The translations under genes were made by a program, and so were the position numbers. 48,464 bases of DNA. It comes from an uncultured Collinsella sp. GTDB taxonomy: Bacteria; Actinomycetota; Coriobacteriia; Coriobacteriales; Coriobacteriaceae. Position 1 is the first letter of the stretch; the number at the start of each line of letters is the position of its first letter. The notes under the pieces were generated by a model, which saw nothing but the letters and a program-made list of their open reading frames with translations, was not told where the DNA came from and did no database searches. This document shows, one piece after another, positions 32,140 through 42,670 of this stretch. The stretch is taken from assembly GCA_900541205.1 (NCBI GenBank), contig UQIV01000019.1:1-48464 (forward strand). Direction: 5' to 3'.

Positions 32140-32679
32140 ATGGATTTTGAGAATTCCCAAACCAAGAAGAACCTCGAGACCGCTTTTGCCGGTGAGTCCC
32201 AGGCACACACCAAGTATCGCTACTATGCATCCAAGGCCAAAAAGGACGGCTACGTTCAGATCTCGAATATTTTTGCCGAGACGGCGGGCAACGAGTCCGA
32301 GCACGCCAAGCTGTGGTTTAAGTATCTGCACGACGGCGCCGTTCCGGGCACTCTGGACAACCTGCGCGACGCCGCTGCGGGCGAGAACTACGAGTGGACC
32401 ACGATGTACGACGAGTTCGCCAAGACCGCCGAGGAGGAGGGCTTTGTCGAGATCGCCGAGAAGTTCCGTGGCGTCGCCGCCGTCGAGAAGGCCCACGAGG
32501 AGCGCTACAACAAACTCGTCGAGCGCATCGAGTCGGGCGAGGTGTTTGAGCGTGAGGGCGTGAAGGTGTGGAAGTGCCTGAACTGCGGGCACCTGCACGT
32601 TGGTGCCGAGGCGCCTGAGGTGTGCCCGGTGTGTAACCACCCGAAGGCGTACTTTGAGGAGCAGGTGGTGAACTACTAG
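32140..32679 (+). CDS. Rubrerythrin
   Basis: A 179-residue peroxide-reducing protein of anaerobes. A ferritin-like four-helix domain supplies the di-iron carboxylates (AFAGESQAHTKYRYYA, ETAGNESEHAKLWF, KFRGVAAVEKAHEERY). It is followed by a rubredoxin domain with a [Fe(SCys)4] site (CLNCGHLHVG and CPVCNHPKAYF). It protects against hydrogen peroxide in the cytoplasm using electrons from NAD(P)H-linked donors. ATG 32140 has GAAGGGA upstream. It follows the Rrf2 and MutY-like genes by 114 bp and may share their regulation. Confidence 0.95.
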   Translation: MDFENSQTKKNLETAFAGESQAHTKYRYYASKAKKDGYVQISNIFAETAGNESEHAKLWFKYLHDGAVPGTLDNLRDAAAGENYEWTTMYDEFAKTAEEEGFVEIAEKFRGVAAVEKAHEERYNKLVERIESGEVFEREGVKVWKCLNCGHLHVGAEAPEVCPVCNHPKAYFEEQVVNY

Positions 32680-32828
32680 CGCTTGGCGCTGGCTGCTGCG
32701 GAGCGCAGGGCGGGGAAATACCTTTCCCTCTCGCTCACGGCTTCGCAGAGTCACGCGAGGCAAAGGCATGCGCCGCGGGTCTGACGACGCGGGCTTGCCA
32801 ACGAGTTTTGGCTAATAGATTGGTTTGT

Positions 32829-32856
32829 GTGCCGCCCCTTTGGGGCGGCACTTTTT
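32829..32856 (+). terminator. Terminator after rubrerythrin
   Basis: GTGCCGCCCC-TTT-GGGGCGGCAC is followed by TTTTT. The surrounding 430-bp gap (32680-33109) also holds a possible second stem, AAAGCTCA with TGAGCTTT, near 32950-33000; otherwise I see no gene in it. Confidence 0.9.
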
Positions 32857-33109
32857 GTGTGGGGTCCCGGTCTCCACAATTTTCGTCAAGCTTTTGGTTA
32901 GATTTTGGTCAGTTGGCGTAAGGGTGGAAGGCCAAAAGATTGCTGGCGAAAAAAGCTCAGAGAAAGTGCTGGTAGGGGAGTTGTTGAGCTTTTCGACAGC
33001 TTTTGAGCAAAAGAAACTTTGTGGCTATTGCCGGCGATTGCGTTGTCGCGGTCATGGCGGTGCGGGATGCTGGTCGTAAGCGTCGAACGCTCCGATTTTG
33101 GAGGCCAAC

Positions 33110-33544
33110 ATGGACCTGTTTCTTGAGACCCCACAGCAACAAGCCGAGCGCATGCTGCGGCAGCAGCGGCGGCTTATAGAGATGCAAATGCAAGGGGTTG
33201 CCAACCAGGCGCCCGTGCAAAACGTCGTGCCCGCTGCTGTACCTGCAGCCGTGCCCGGGTGCGAATCGGCACCAGAAGCCTATTCCGTACAGCAAGATTC
33301 ATATGCGCAGGAGCTCGCGTTCGACAAGCGTCGTGCGCGTCGTCGCCGCGTGGGCCAGCGCCTGCGCACATTGGCGATGATCGTGCTCATTCCGCTAGGA
33401 CTTGCGGCAATCTTCTTGGCCTCATATGCCCTCACGTGCATTCTCAACGGTGCCTCGCCCAATGAGGTGCTCCAGCATCTAGCGGCCCTGGGCCAGCGCC
33501 TAGGCGATGTCGCAACAACCATCCGCGCCGGCTGGGAGAGTTAG
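33110..33544 (+). CDS. Small membrane protein of unknown function
   Basis: I do not recognise this 144-residue protein. It has a Gln/Met/Arg-rich N-terminus (TPQQQAERMLRQQRRLIEMQ) and an Ala/Pro/Val-rich middle. A basic stretch (DKRRARRRRVGQRLR) precedes one membrane segment (LAMIVLIPLGLAAIFLASYAL), and a short tail follows. The positive charge before the segment suggests a cytoplasmic N-terminus. ATG 33110 is supported by GGAGG five bases upstream. Confidence 0.68.
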   Translation: MDLFLETPQQQAERMLRQQRRLIEMQMQGVANQAPVQNVVPAAVPAAVPGCESAPEAYSVQQDSYAQELAFDKRRARRRRVGQRLRTLAMIVLIPLGLAAIFLASYALTCILNGASPNEVLQHLAALGQRLGDVATTIRAGWES

Positions 33545-33634
33545 CGTTTGTCACATTAGGACTTCCAGGGTGTACGAATTATCGCCACGAGCAGAATTCT
33601 TGCATCCTGTGGGTCCTGTCGTGCGACTGAATAG

Positions 33635-33655
33635 TATTATTGAAGATAAATAATA
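33635..33655 (+). promoter_or_regulatory. AT-rich inverted repeat before the nucleotidyltransferase pair
   Basis: TATTATT and AATAATA form a 7-bp inverted repeat with a 7-bp gap, 12 bp before the first gene of a possible toxin-antitoxin pair. This is where autorepressors of such modules usually bind. Confidence 0.45.
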
Positions 33656-33667
33656 ATAGGATTTGCT

Positions 33668-34198
33668 ATGTATAAGCAGGATTTAGAGCAGACTCTTTTG
33701 GGCATTGACGAAGAGGCGGAGCTGGAAATAGGTCCAAGAGACGACAGGCCGAACGTTGTATTGGTGGGAGGAAGCGCCTTCATGCTAAACGATGTGACGA
33801 ATCGTTCGGTTACACATGACATTGATGTGTTTGAGGCAGATAGGTGCCTCCGCGAGATCATAGCTCGATACCCCGAGGTGAATGGTATGGCGGTGGCATA
33901 TTGTAATCAGATGCCGTTCAATTACGAAGATCGTTTGATTCCCTTGGATATTGGGGCGCGCTTTATCAGGTACTTTACGCCATCCTTGGAGGACCTGGCG
34001 GTAATGAAGCTCTATGCCTGTCGTCCGAACGACATCATCGATCTTCATAGCCAGGCATTCGTCGACCGACTTGATTGGGGACTGCTCGAACGGCTTATAT
34101 TCGACGAGGGCGAGGCGCTGGCGTCGTCGCCTTCGGAGCGGAGTTATCAAGAGATGGTCTGCGCATACAGCCAATACAAAAAGGAGGTGCTCGGTTGA
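33668..34198 (+). CDS. MNT/DUF6036-like nucleotidyltransferase (possible toxin)
   Basis: A 176-residue protein with the nucleotidyltransferase pattern LVGGSAFML ... THDIDVF (GS plus D-x-D), then PLDIGARFIRYF and SLEDLAVMKLYACRPNDIID. This resembles the MNT/AbiEii/DUF6036 group, many of which are toxins that add nucleotides to tRNA or are the enzyme half of toxin-antitoxin pairs. It overlaps the next gene by four bases. Codon use is more AT-rich than the neighbours, suggesting transfer. An orphan metabolic role is possible but less likely given the pairing. Confidence 0.75.
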   Translation: MYKQDLEQTLLGIDEEAELEIGPRDDRPNVVLVGGSAFMLNDVTNRSVTHDIDVFEADRCLREIIARYPEVNGMAVAYCNQMPFNYEDRLIPLDIGARFIRYFTPSLEDLAVMKLYACRPNDIIDLHSQAFVDRLDWGLLERLIFDEGEALASSPSERSYQEMVCAYSQYKKEVLG

Positions 34199-34758
34199 AT
34201 CTGACCTTTGAGGGATTCTTAAAAGGCTATTGCCGAGAGCTATCCGGACAGCAGTCGCTCAGTTTTAGAAAACTGGTTAAGCAAGCGACGACGGTTGCGC
34301 CGCGCGTGGCGGAGCCCCTGTTTTTGCTCGCTTTGGCACAGGGTAAAGCCGAATACGTTCTGGGCTTATCCGAGGGTTCGTGGATGGAAGAGGGTTACCG
34401 AGGCGTTTTGTCCTTGTACGCCCAAACGGGTAGCCTGGCATCTCTATGCGCCGAGGACAAACTTCCTAATCGTTATGCCAACGTTTGGCGTGCGTATAGA
34501 GCGGTGAAGGAAAAGCCAGTGGCGGACAGAAGAATCAACGCCCTGATGCGAAAAAGAACGTTGGGAGCGCTAGAGGAATCGGGTGTAACGCGCTACGGTC
34601 TCTGCCGCGATTTGAATCTGAATAAGGGAAACGTGTACGCATATTTAGCCGGTGATGACTCAAAGGTGAGCAGGGAGACGGCGCGCCGCATTATGGAATA
34701 TGCGGAGGAGAGGGGCGCCCAAGAAGGGGCCGGGCGCCCGGTGCGTATGGCGGGGTAA
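34195..34758 (+). CDS. HTH-containing partner of the nucleotidyltransferase (possible antitoxin)
   Basis: This 187-residue protein begins at TTG 34195, because AAGGAGG lies seven bases before it and the codon overlaps the stop of the upstream gene (TTGA). Earlier in-frame starts would run inside the nucleotidyltransferase gene. The C-terminal part (VTRYGLCRDLNLNKGNVYAYLAGDDSK) looks like a helix-turn-helix that could repress the operon. The N-terminal two thirds is helical and unrecognised. The tight coupling supports a two-protein module; the order enzyme-first differs from the abiEi-abiEii order. Confidence 0.7.
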   Translation: MNLTFEGFLKGYCRELSGQQSLSFRKLVKQATTVAPRVAEPLFLLALAQGKAEYVLGLSEGSWMEEGYRGVLSLYAQTGSLASLCAEDKLPNRYANVWRAYRAVKEKPVADRRINALMRKRTLGALEESGVTRYGLCRDLNLNKGNVYAYLAGDDSKVSRETARRIMEYAEERGAQEGAGRPVRMAG

Positions 34759-34809
34759 GATTGATCGCGGTTTTGATTGGTGCTCGATTGGGTTTGTTGG
34801 GCGGAGTTT

Positions 34810-36165
34810 ATGTCTGCTATTGATATTGTGCTTGTTGTGATCGCCTTGGTGGCGGTGGGGGTTGCTGTGGCTTGCGCCCTCCAGCTCAAGAGCCTGCGTG
34901 CCGAGTTGCGGGAGCGTGGCGACAGTAGCGCGGAAACGCTGGCAGCACTCGAGCAGGCCAACAACGCGCTCGATGCCCTGAACGTCGCGCTGGCCGAAAC
35001 TCGCCGCACGGCCAATGCCATCGCGCAGCAGCAGACGACAGATGCGGCCGTGGAGCAGCAACGTTACCTGACCATCGCGCGTGAGTTTTCGCAAGCTGGT
35101 GACCGGATGGATGACCTGCGCCGCGAGACGGCCCAACAGCTCGGTGCCAACCGCGAGGGCATCGAGCACCGCCTGGACAAGGTGCGCGAGACGGTCGATG
35201 CCCAGCTGGGTGCTATCCGCAAAGACAACAACGTGCAACTCGATCAGATGCGCGCAACGGTGGACGAGAAGCTCTCCCGCACGCTCAACGATCGCCTGTC
35301 GTCATCGTTTAAGCAGGTGAGCGACCAGCTCGAAGCCGTCTACAAGGGCCTGGGCGACATGCAATCCATCGCCACCGGCGTGGGCGATCTTAAGCGCGTG
35401 CTGGGCAATGTGAAGGCGCGCGGTATTTTGGGCGAGGTGCAGCTGAGTGCGATCCTGACGGACATCCTCACACCCGACCAGTATCTGGAAAACGTTGCCA
35501 CCAGGCCCGGAGCCTCGGAGCGTGTTGAGTTTGCCGTCAAGCTGCCGGTGGACGAGGGCGACCCCGTGCTGCTGCCGATTGACTCTAAGTTTCCGGGCGA
35601 CGCGTACGAGCACTTGCTCGACGCGCAGGAGTCGGGCGATGCGGAGACCGTGGCGGCTGCGCGCAAGACGCTCGACACCATGGTCAAGCGCGAGGCCAAG
35701 GACATCTGCGAAAAGTACCTGAGTGTGCCGGCAACGACCAACTTTGGCATCATGTTCGTTCCGTTTGAGGGACTGTACGCCGAGGTCGTCAGCCGCCCCG
35801 GGCTTATCGAGACCCTGGGCCGCGACTATCACGTCAACGTTGCCGGCCCTAGCACCATGGCGGCCATTCTCAACAGCCTGCAGATGAGTTACCAAACGTT
35901 TAAGCTGCAAAAACGCACCGACGATGTACTGCGCGTGCTCTCCGCCGTCAAGGCCGAGCTGCCGCGCTATCAAAAGGCGCTGCGCCGCGCCCAGCAGCAG
36001 ATCGAGACCGCGGGCAAAACGGTCGAGGGCATCATCACCACGCGCACCAACGTCATGGAGCGCAAGCTCAAGGACATCGACGCGCTGGAAGACGCCGACC
36101 AAGCCGATGAGATCTTGGGACTCACGCCCGCGGGCCTTTCCACAGACCAAGAAGACGAGGACTAA
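34810..36165 (+). CDS. rmuC: RmuC-family DNA recombination protein
   Basis: A 451-residue RmuC protein. It has an N-terminal membrane anchor (AIDIVLVVIALVAVGVAVACAL), a long coiled coil to about residue 190, then the conserved core (KARGILGEVQLSAILTDIL, VEFAVKLP, LPIDSKFPGDAYEHLLDAQ, FGIMFVPFEGLYAEV). The core has a PD-(D/E)XK-like nuclease fold. RmuC limits inversions at short repeats in E. coli, though its exact reaction is unsettled. ATG 34810 has GGCGGAG upstream. A terminator follows. Confidence 0.9.
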   Translation: MSAIDIVLVVIALVAVGVAVACALQLKSLRAELRERGDSSAETLAALEQANNALDALNVALAETRRTANAIAQQQTTDAAVEQQRYLTIAREFSQAGDRMDDLRRETAQQLGANREGIEHRLDKVRETVDAQLGAIRKDNNVQLDQMRATVDEKLSRTLNDRLSSSFKQVSDQLEAVYKGLGDMQSIATGVGDLKRVLGNVKARGILGEVQLSAILTDILTPDQYLENVATRPGASERVEFAVKLPVDEGDPVLLPIDSKFPGDAYEHLLDAQESGDAETVAAARKTLDTMVKREAKDICEKYLSVPATTNFGIMFVPFEGLYAEVVSRPGLIETLGRDYHVNVAGPSTMAAILNSLQMSYQTFKLQKRTDDVLRVLSAVKAELPRYQKALRRAQQQIETAGKTVEGIITTRTNVMERKLKDIDALEDADQADEILGLTPAGLSTDQEDED

Positions 36166-36174
36166 TTGCAACAA

Positions 36175-36217
36175 GGCAGCGGGGCACCGGCGCAAACGCG
36201 GGCACCCCGCTGCCTTT
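36175..36217 (+). terminator. Terminator after rmuC
   Basis: GGCAGCGGGG (36175-36184) pairs with CCCCGCTGCC (36205-36214), with further complementary bases inside, followed by TTT. Confidence 0.8.
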
Positions 36218-36292
36218 CACATCGCGCTTGCCTGAAGTGCGCTTTAGTGTGCAACAATGGCGTTTCGCCCTATCAGACGCGAAAGGAAGCCC

Positions 36293-38095
<1,803 letters not shown>

Positions 38096-38158
38096 GCGTC
38101 TCGGACGTGGGACAATTGTGCCCATAAGTTTATTGTGCCGTTGAGCCGAGGAGTCGTT

Positions 38159-38824
38159 ATGCCACGCGAGACCAATGCCGCCAAGCGCGAGCGCGCCATC
38201 GAGGTGTGTGAGCGCCTCAACCGTCGCTATGGCCCGGTCGAGTGCTTTTTGGACCACGAGAATCCCTTCCGCCTGCTGATCGCGGTGCTGCTCTCGGCGC
38301 AAACGACCGATGCGCAGGTCAACAAGGTGACGCCGCGGCTGTTTGCCCAGTGGCCCACGCCCGAGGCCATGGCCGGGGCGAGCGTGGCTGACGTGGCAGA
38401 CACCATCAAGTCACTCGGCTTCTACAAGAGCAAAGCCAAACATGCCGTCGAGGCCGCGCAGATGATCGTCGCCGACTATGGCGGCGAGGTGCCGGCCGAC
38501 ATGAAGGAACTCGTGAAGCTGCCGGGCGTGGGACGCAAGACGGCGAACATCGTGCTCAACGTGGGGTATGGCATCGTGGAGGGCATTGCGGTGGACACGC
38601 ACGTCAACCGCATTGCGCACCGCCTGATGCTGAGTCCCAAGACGCATGCAAAGGAGCCGCTCAAGACCGAGCAGGATTTGCTCAAGATTTTGCCGCACGA
38701 GTATTGGGAGTCGGTCAACCATCAGTGGATCACCTTCGGTCGCGAGATCTGCGACGCCCGCAAACCCAAGTGTGACGAGTGTCCGCTGGCAGATTTGTGC
38801 CCCAGCGTGCGCGTAGCGGGGTAG
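38159..38824 (+). CDS. nth: Endonuclease III
   Basis: A 221-residue DNA glycosylase/AP lyase that removes oxidised pyrimidines. The helix-hairpin-helix LPGVGRKTANIVL carries the catalytic lysine and IAVDTHVNRIAHRL the catalytic aspartate. The C-terminal C-x6-C-x2-C-x5-C (CDARKPKCDECPLADLC) binds the [4Fe-4S] cluster. The protein is intact and canonical, in contrast with the cluster-less MutY-like gene at 31120. GAGGAG before ATG 38159 supports the start. Confidence 0.95.
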   Translation: MPRETNAAKRERAIEVCERLNRRYGPVECFLDHENPFRLLIAVLLSAQTTDAQVNKVTPRLFAQWPTPEAMAGASVADVADTIKSLGFYKSKAKHAVEAAQMIVADYGGEVPADMKELVKLPGVGRKTANIVLNVGYGIVEGIAVDTHVNRIAHRLMLSPKTHAKEPLKTEQDLLKILPHEYWESVNHQWITFGREICDARKPKCDECPLADLCPSVRVAG

Positions 38825-38928
38825 GGCGGAACGCATCTTCGTCTGGCGTTTTTTGCGGGGCTGGGTTTACCCTTGAGCCGGAGTCCTCTCCATGCGCTAC
38901 CATGACAGACATTGTATTTGACGTACGA

Positions 38929-38955
38929 CCCGCCGAGCTTGCCCCGGCGGGCTTT
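38929..38955 (+). terminator. Hairpin between nth and mfd
   Basis: CCCGCCG pairs with CGGCGGG, followed by CTTTTGG. It lies 27 bp before the mfd start and may end nth transcription or act as an attenuator for mfd. Confidence 0.6.
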
Positions 38956-38981
38956 TGGCGTTGCGATGCCGGAGGAACAGC

Positions 38982-41900
38982 ATGCTCATTCACCGTATAG
39001 CCGCGCAGCTCTACACTGCCGAGGCGCTGCAGACCGTCGAGGCCGGACTCGATGCCGGCGAGGACGTGACGCTGGCCGTGTCGCAGTCGGGTCGCACGCT
39101 TATGGCGGCCGCCCAGTTTGCGCGCCGTCCGCGCCCGACGGTCTATATCGTGAGCGGCGAGGACGCGGCCGATCGCGCTGCGCGCAGCCTGGCCGCCTAT
39201 GTGGGGCTGGCGCACGTGTGCCGCTTTCCCGAGCGCAAGGACTACCCTTGGCGCGAGCAGGCGCCCGACGACGCCGTGGTGGCGCAGCGCTGCGAGGCTC
39301 TGGGGCGCATCGTGCGCGGGGACAACTGCATCATGGTTGCCTCAGCCCGCGCGCTGCTGCGCTGCGTGCCGCCGGTCGAGAGTCGCTATTGGGAGTCCAC
39401 CACTTTTGCGGTGGGCGAGGAGATTCCTTTTGACGAGGTGCCGCAGCGCCTGGTGGGCATAGGCTACACCAATGCCGGCGCCGCCGATGCGCCCGGTCTG
39501 TTCCGCGTGCACGGCGACACCGTCGAGGTGTTTCCCGCACAGGAAAAGGCGCCCGTGCGCATCGAGTTCTTCGGCGACGAGATCGACCGCATCCGCCGCA
39601 TGGTGAGCTCCACGGGCCAAACCATCGGCAACGAGGACAGTATCGAGATCTTCCCCTGCCGTGAGCTGGCGCTTACCGACGATGCCGTTCACAACATGCA
39701 CGTGGCGCTCTACCGCGCAAGCCAGGACGACAGCAAACTGGCGGCGCTGCTCGAGATGGTGGATGCGCGCATCGTCACGCCCGAGCTCGACCGCTTTTTG
39801 CCGGTGATGTACGGCCAGACCGTGAGCCCGTTGGCGCACGTGAGCGGCAAAGCGCTCGTGGTTTTGTCTGAGCCGCGCTCGCTGTTCGACGACTGCCTGC
39901 GCGCCTACGAGGATATCGAGGCTCGTGCCGGCGAGGCGGGGATTGACCGCCTGGACGGTCTGTACGTGCGCGCTCAACAGCTCGATTTTGGTGCTCAGCA
40001 GCGCCTGAACTATGTGAGCCTGATTCGCGCGGGCGGTGCGGTTACGGCAGAGCTCAAGATTGAGCAGCCGGCCATTGCGGGCTCGGACAATCGCTTTATG
40101 ACGCGCATTCAGGAAGTCGTGGGCAAGCGCTACGCCTGCGTGTTTGCCATTCCCGACCGCGGTGCGCGCGAGTCGATGGAGCTCACCTTTGGCGACGAGG
40201 GCATTACCTTTGAGGAGTCGCTGACGGCCGCGCCCGAAAATGCCGGTGTCATTGGTGAGCGCGTGCGCGTGGCGGCGGCGGATTCTGCCGACCGTGCCGC
40301 ACGCCAGGAGGCCCATACTTCCATTCGCGAGCGTAAGGCCGACGCGCTCAACGCCCGCTCGCTCGAGGCGGGTGCCGCCCAGGCTGCCGCCGGCGCCGCC
40401 GTGCCCACTATTTCGCGCGGACGTGTGACCTTTGTCGATGCCGCCTTGCCGCAGGGCGTGGTGGTGCCCGATGCCAACCTAGCCGTGTTCTCGATCGCCG
40501 ACCTCAACGCCCGCATGGACGCCAACCGGGCCCGCAGCCGCCGCAAGGTTGACATTACTCAGATCACCTTCCCGTTTAAGCCGGGAGACTACGTGGTGCA
40601 CGCCACCCACGGCATCGCGCTCTTTAGCGAGATCGCGCGCCAGGAAGTGGGTGGCAAGGAGCGCGACTACTTTTTGCTGGAATATGCCGACGGCGACAAG
40701 CTCTACGTGCCGCTCGAGCAGGTCGACCGCATCACACGCTATGTTGGCCCCGACGGCGACAAACCGCGCCTGACCAGGCTCAACACAGCCGACTGGACGC
40801 GCGCCACCAACAAGGCGCGCAAGAATGCCAAAAAGCTGGCGTTTGACCTGGTCGACCTGTATACGCGCCGCTCGTCGATCGCCGGCATCGCCTGCCCGCC
40901 CGACACACCCGAGCAGATCGAGATGGAGGAGAGCTTCCCCTACGAGGAGACGCGTGACCAGTTGGAGGCCATCGCCGACATCAAGGCCGACATGGAGGCG
41001 CCCAAGCCCATGGACCGCCTGCTGTGCGGTGACGTGGGCTTTGGCAAGACCGAGGTCGCCCTGCGTGCGGCATTTAAGTGCGTGGATTCCGGCCGTCAGG
41101 TCATGGTGCTCTGCCCCACGACCATTCTGGCCCAGCAGCACTACGAGACGTTCTTTGAGCGCTTTGCCCCGTTTGGCCTCGAGGTCGAGGTGCTCAGCCG
41201 CTTCCGCACGCCGGCACAGCAAAAGCGCGCACTCAAGGCGTTTGCCGAGGGCACGATCGATGTGCTTATCGGCACGCACCGACTGCTTTCGGCCGACGTG
41301 AATCCCAAGAACCTGGGTCTGGTGATCATCGACGAGGAGCAGCGCTTTGGCGTGCAGCACAAGGAGCAGCTCAAGAACCTGCGCGAGCAGATTGACGTGC
41401 TCACGCTTTCGGCGACGCCGATTCCGCGAACCATGCAGATGGCCACGAGTGGCGTGCGCGACATGAGCCTGATCACCACGCCGCCGACCGGGCGCCGTCC
41501 CGTGATCGTGCACGTGGGGGAGTACGACCCCGATGTGGTGAGCGCGGCGATTCGCCTAGAGGTGGGTCGCGGCGGTCAGGTGTACTACGTGTCCAACCGC
41601 GTCAAGACCATCGACGACGCCGTGGCACGCGTGCACGAGGCCGCGCCCGAGGCGCGCGTGGGCGTGGCGCACGGCAAGATGAGCCCGCGCGAGGTCGAGG
41701 ACGTGATGATTGAGTTCGCGACCAAAAAGATCGACGTGCTCATCGCCACGACCATCGTGGAGAGCGGCATCGACAACGCGACCGCCAACACGCTCATCAT
41801 CGAGGACTCGCAGCGCCTTGGCCTGGCGCAGCTCTACCAGCTCAAGGGCCGTGTGGGCCGCTCTGCCACGCAGGCCTACGCGTACTTTATGTTCCCGGGT

Positions 41901-42614
41901 GAGCTGCCTCTCACCGAGGAGGCCACGGCGCGCCTGACTGCACTTTCCGAGTTCCAGGACCTGGGCAGCGGCATGCGCATCGCCATGCGCGACCTGGAGA
42001 TTCGCGGCGCCGGCTCGCTTATGGGCGCCGAGCAGCACGGCAACCTGTCGAGCGTGGGCTTTGACCTGTTTACGCAGATGTTGGGCCAGGCAGTGGCCGA
42101 GGCACGCGGCGATGACGACGCCGGCGTGGAGGCGGCGAGCGTGGGCATTAACCTGCCGGCCGATTACTTCTTGTCCGAGGAGTACCTGCCGGCGGTGGAT
42201 CAGCGCGTGCTCGTGTACCGTAAGCTCGCAGCGGCCGAGGACCTGGAGAGCATCGATGAGGTGCAGGAAGAGACCGAGGCTGCGCATGGCGAACTGCCGT
42301 TGGCGGGACTCAACCTGTTCAATCGCGCACGCATCCGCATTCGCGGCGAGCGCCTGGGACTCGAGAGCGTCACGCTCAGCGGCGGTCGCATCACGTTTTT
42401 AGGCGTCGACGTGCCCAAGAAGGTGGCCTTTGAGCTTAAGACCCGCTATGGCGCGGTGAACTTCCCCAAGAGCCGCAAGCTGTCGGTGCCCTACAAGGCG
42501 GGCGCCGGCGCAGGCAGCGGCCTGGGTCGCGGCCTCGATGCCAACGACGGCACCGGCCCCGTGGCCGCGGCGCTCATGCTGCTGCAGCAGCTGGGCGCGT
42601 CCGACGATGATTAA
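38982..42614 (+). CDS. mfd: Transcription-repair coupling factor
   Basis: A 1210-residue Mfd translocase that removes stalled RNA polymerase and recruits UvrA to lesions. The N-terminal UvrB-like part (about 1-480) is followed by the RNA-polymerase-interacting CarD-like domain (PGDYVVHATHGIALFSEIA, near 532). The SF2 motor has Walker A GDVGFGKTEVALRA near 683, DEEQ box VIIDEEQRFGVQHKEQ near 783, and ATPIPRTMQMATSGVRDMS. The TRG/UvrA-interacting C-terminus follows. GGAGG six bases before ATG 38982 supports the start. Length is normal. Confidence 0.96.
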   Translation: MLIHRIAAQLYTAEALQTVEAGLDAGEDVTLAVSQSGRTLMAAAQFARRPRPTVYIVSGEDAADRAARSLAAYVGLAHVCRFPERKDYPWREQAPDDAVVAQRCEALGRIVRGDNCIMVASARALLRCVPPVESRYWESTTFAVGEEIPFDEVPQRLVGIGYTNAGAADAPGLFRVHGDTVEVFPAQEKAPVRIEFFGDEIDRIRRMVSSTGQTIGNEDSIEIFPCRELALTDDAVHNMHVALYRASQDDSKLAALLEMVDARIVTPELDRFLPVMYGQTVSPLAHVSGKALVVLSEPRSLFDDCLRAYEDIEARAGEAGIDRLDGLYVRAQQLDFGAQQRLNYVSLIRAGGAVTAELKIEQPAIAGSDNRFMTRIQEVVGKRYACVFAIPDRGARESMELTFGDEGITFEESLTAAPENAGVIGERVRVAAADSADRAARQEAHTSIRERKADALNARSLEAGAAQAAAGAAVPTISRGRVTFVDAALPQGVVVPDANLAVFSIADLNARMDANRARSRRKVDITQITFPFKPGDYVVHATHGIALFSEIARQEVGGKERDYFLLEYADGDKLYVPLEQVDRITRYVGPDGDKPRLTRLNTADWTRATNKARKNAKKLAFDLVDLYTRRSSIAGIACPPDTPEQIEMEESFPYEETRDQLEAIADIKADMEAPKPMDRLLCGDVGFGKTEVALRAAFKCVDSGRQVMVLCPTTILAQQHYETFFERFAPFGLEVEVLSRFRTPAQQKRALKAFAEGTIDVLIGTHRLLSADVNPKNLGLVIIDEEQRFGVQHKEQLKNLREQIDVLTLSATPIPRTMQMATSGVRDMSLITTPPTGRRPVIVHVGEYDPDVVSAAIRLEVGRGGQVYYVSNRVKTIDDAVARVHEAAPEARVGVAHGKMSPREVEDVMIEFATKKIDVLIATTIVESGIDNATANTLIIEDSQRLGLAQLYQLKGRVGRSATQAYAYFMFPGELPLTEEATARLTALSEFQDLGSGMRIAMRDLEIRGAGSLMGAEQHGNLSSVGFDLFTQMLGQAVAEARGDDDAGVEAASVGINLPADYFLSEEYLPAVDQRVLVYRKLAAAEDLESIDEVQEETEAAHGELPLAGLNLFNRARIRIRGERLGLESVTLSGGRITFLGVDVPKKVAFELKTRYGAVNFPKSRKLSVPYKAGAGAGSGLGRGLDANDGTGPVAAALMLLQQLGASDDD

Positions 42615-42670
42615 TGGGTCGACGCTGCAGACGCCCCACTTGGGCAATCTGGTTCCATCGAAAGGAAAGC

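Noticed and set aside
32825..33079. Small plus-strand open frame of 84 residues after rubrerythrin
   Set aside because: It starts inside the terminator, has no ribosome site and a featureless product.
33668..34758. Calling the pair a confirmed AbiE phage-defence system
   Set aside because: Gene order and the partner's N-terminal domain do not match AbiEi clearly; kept only as a candidate.
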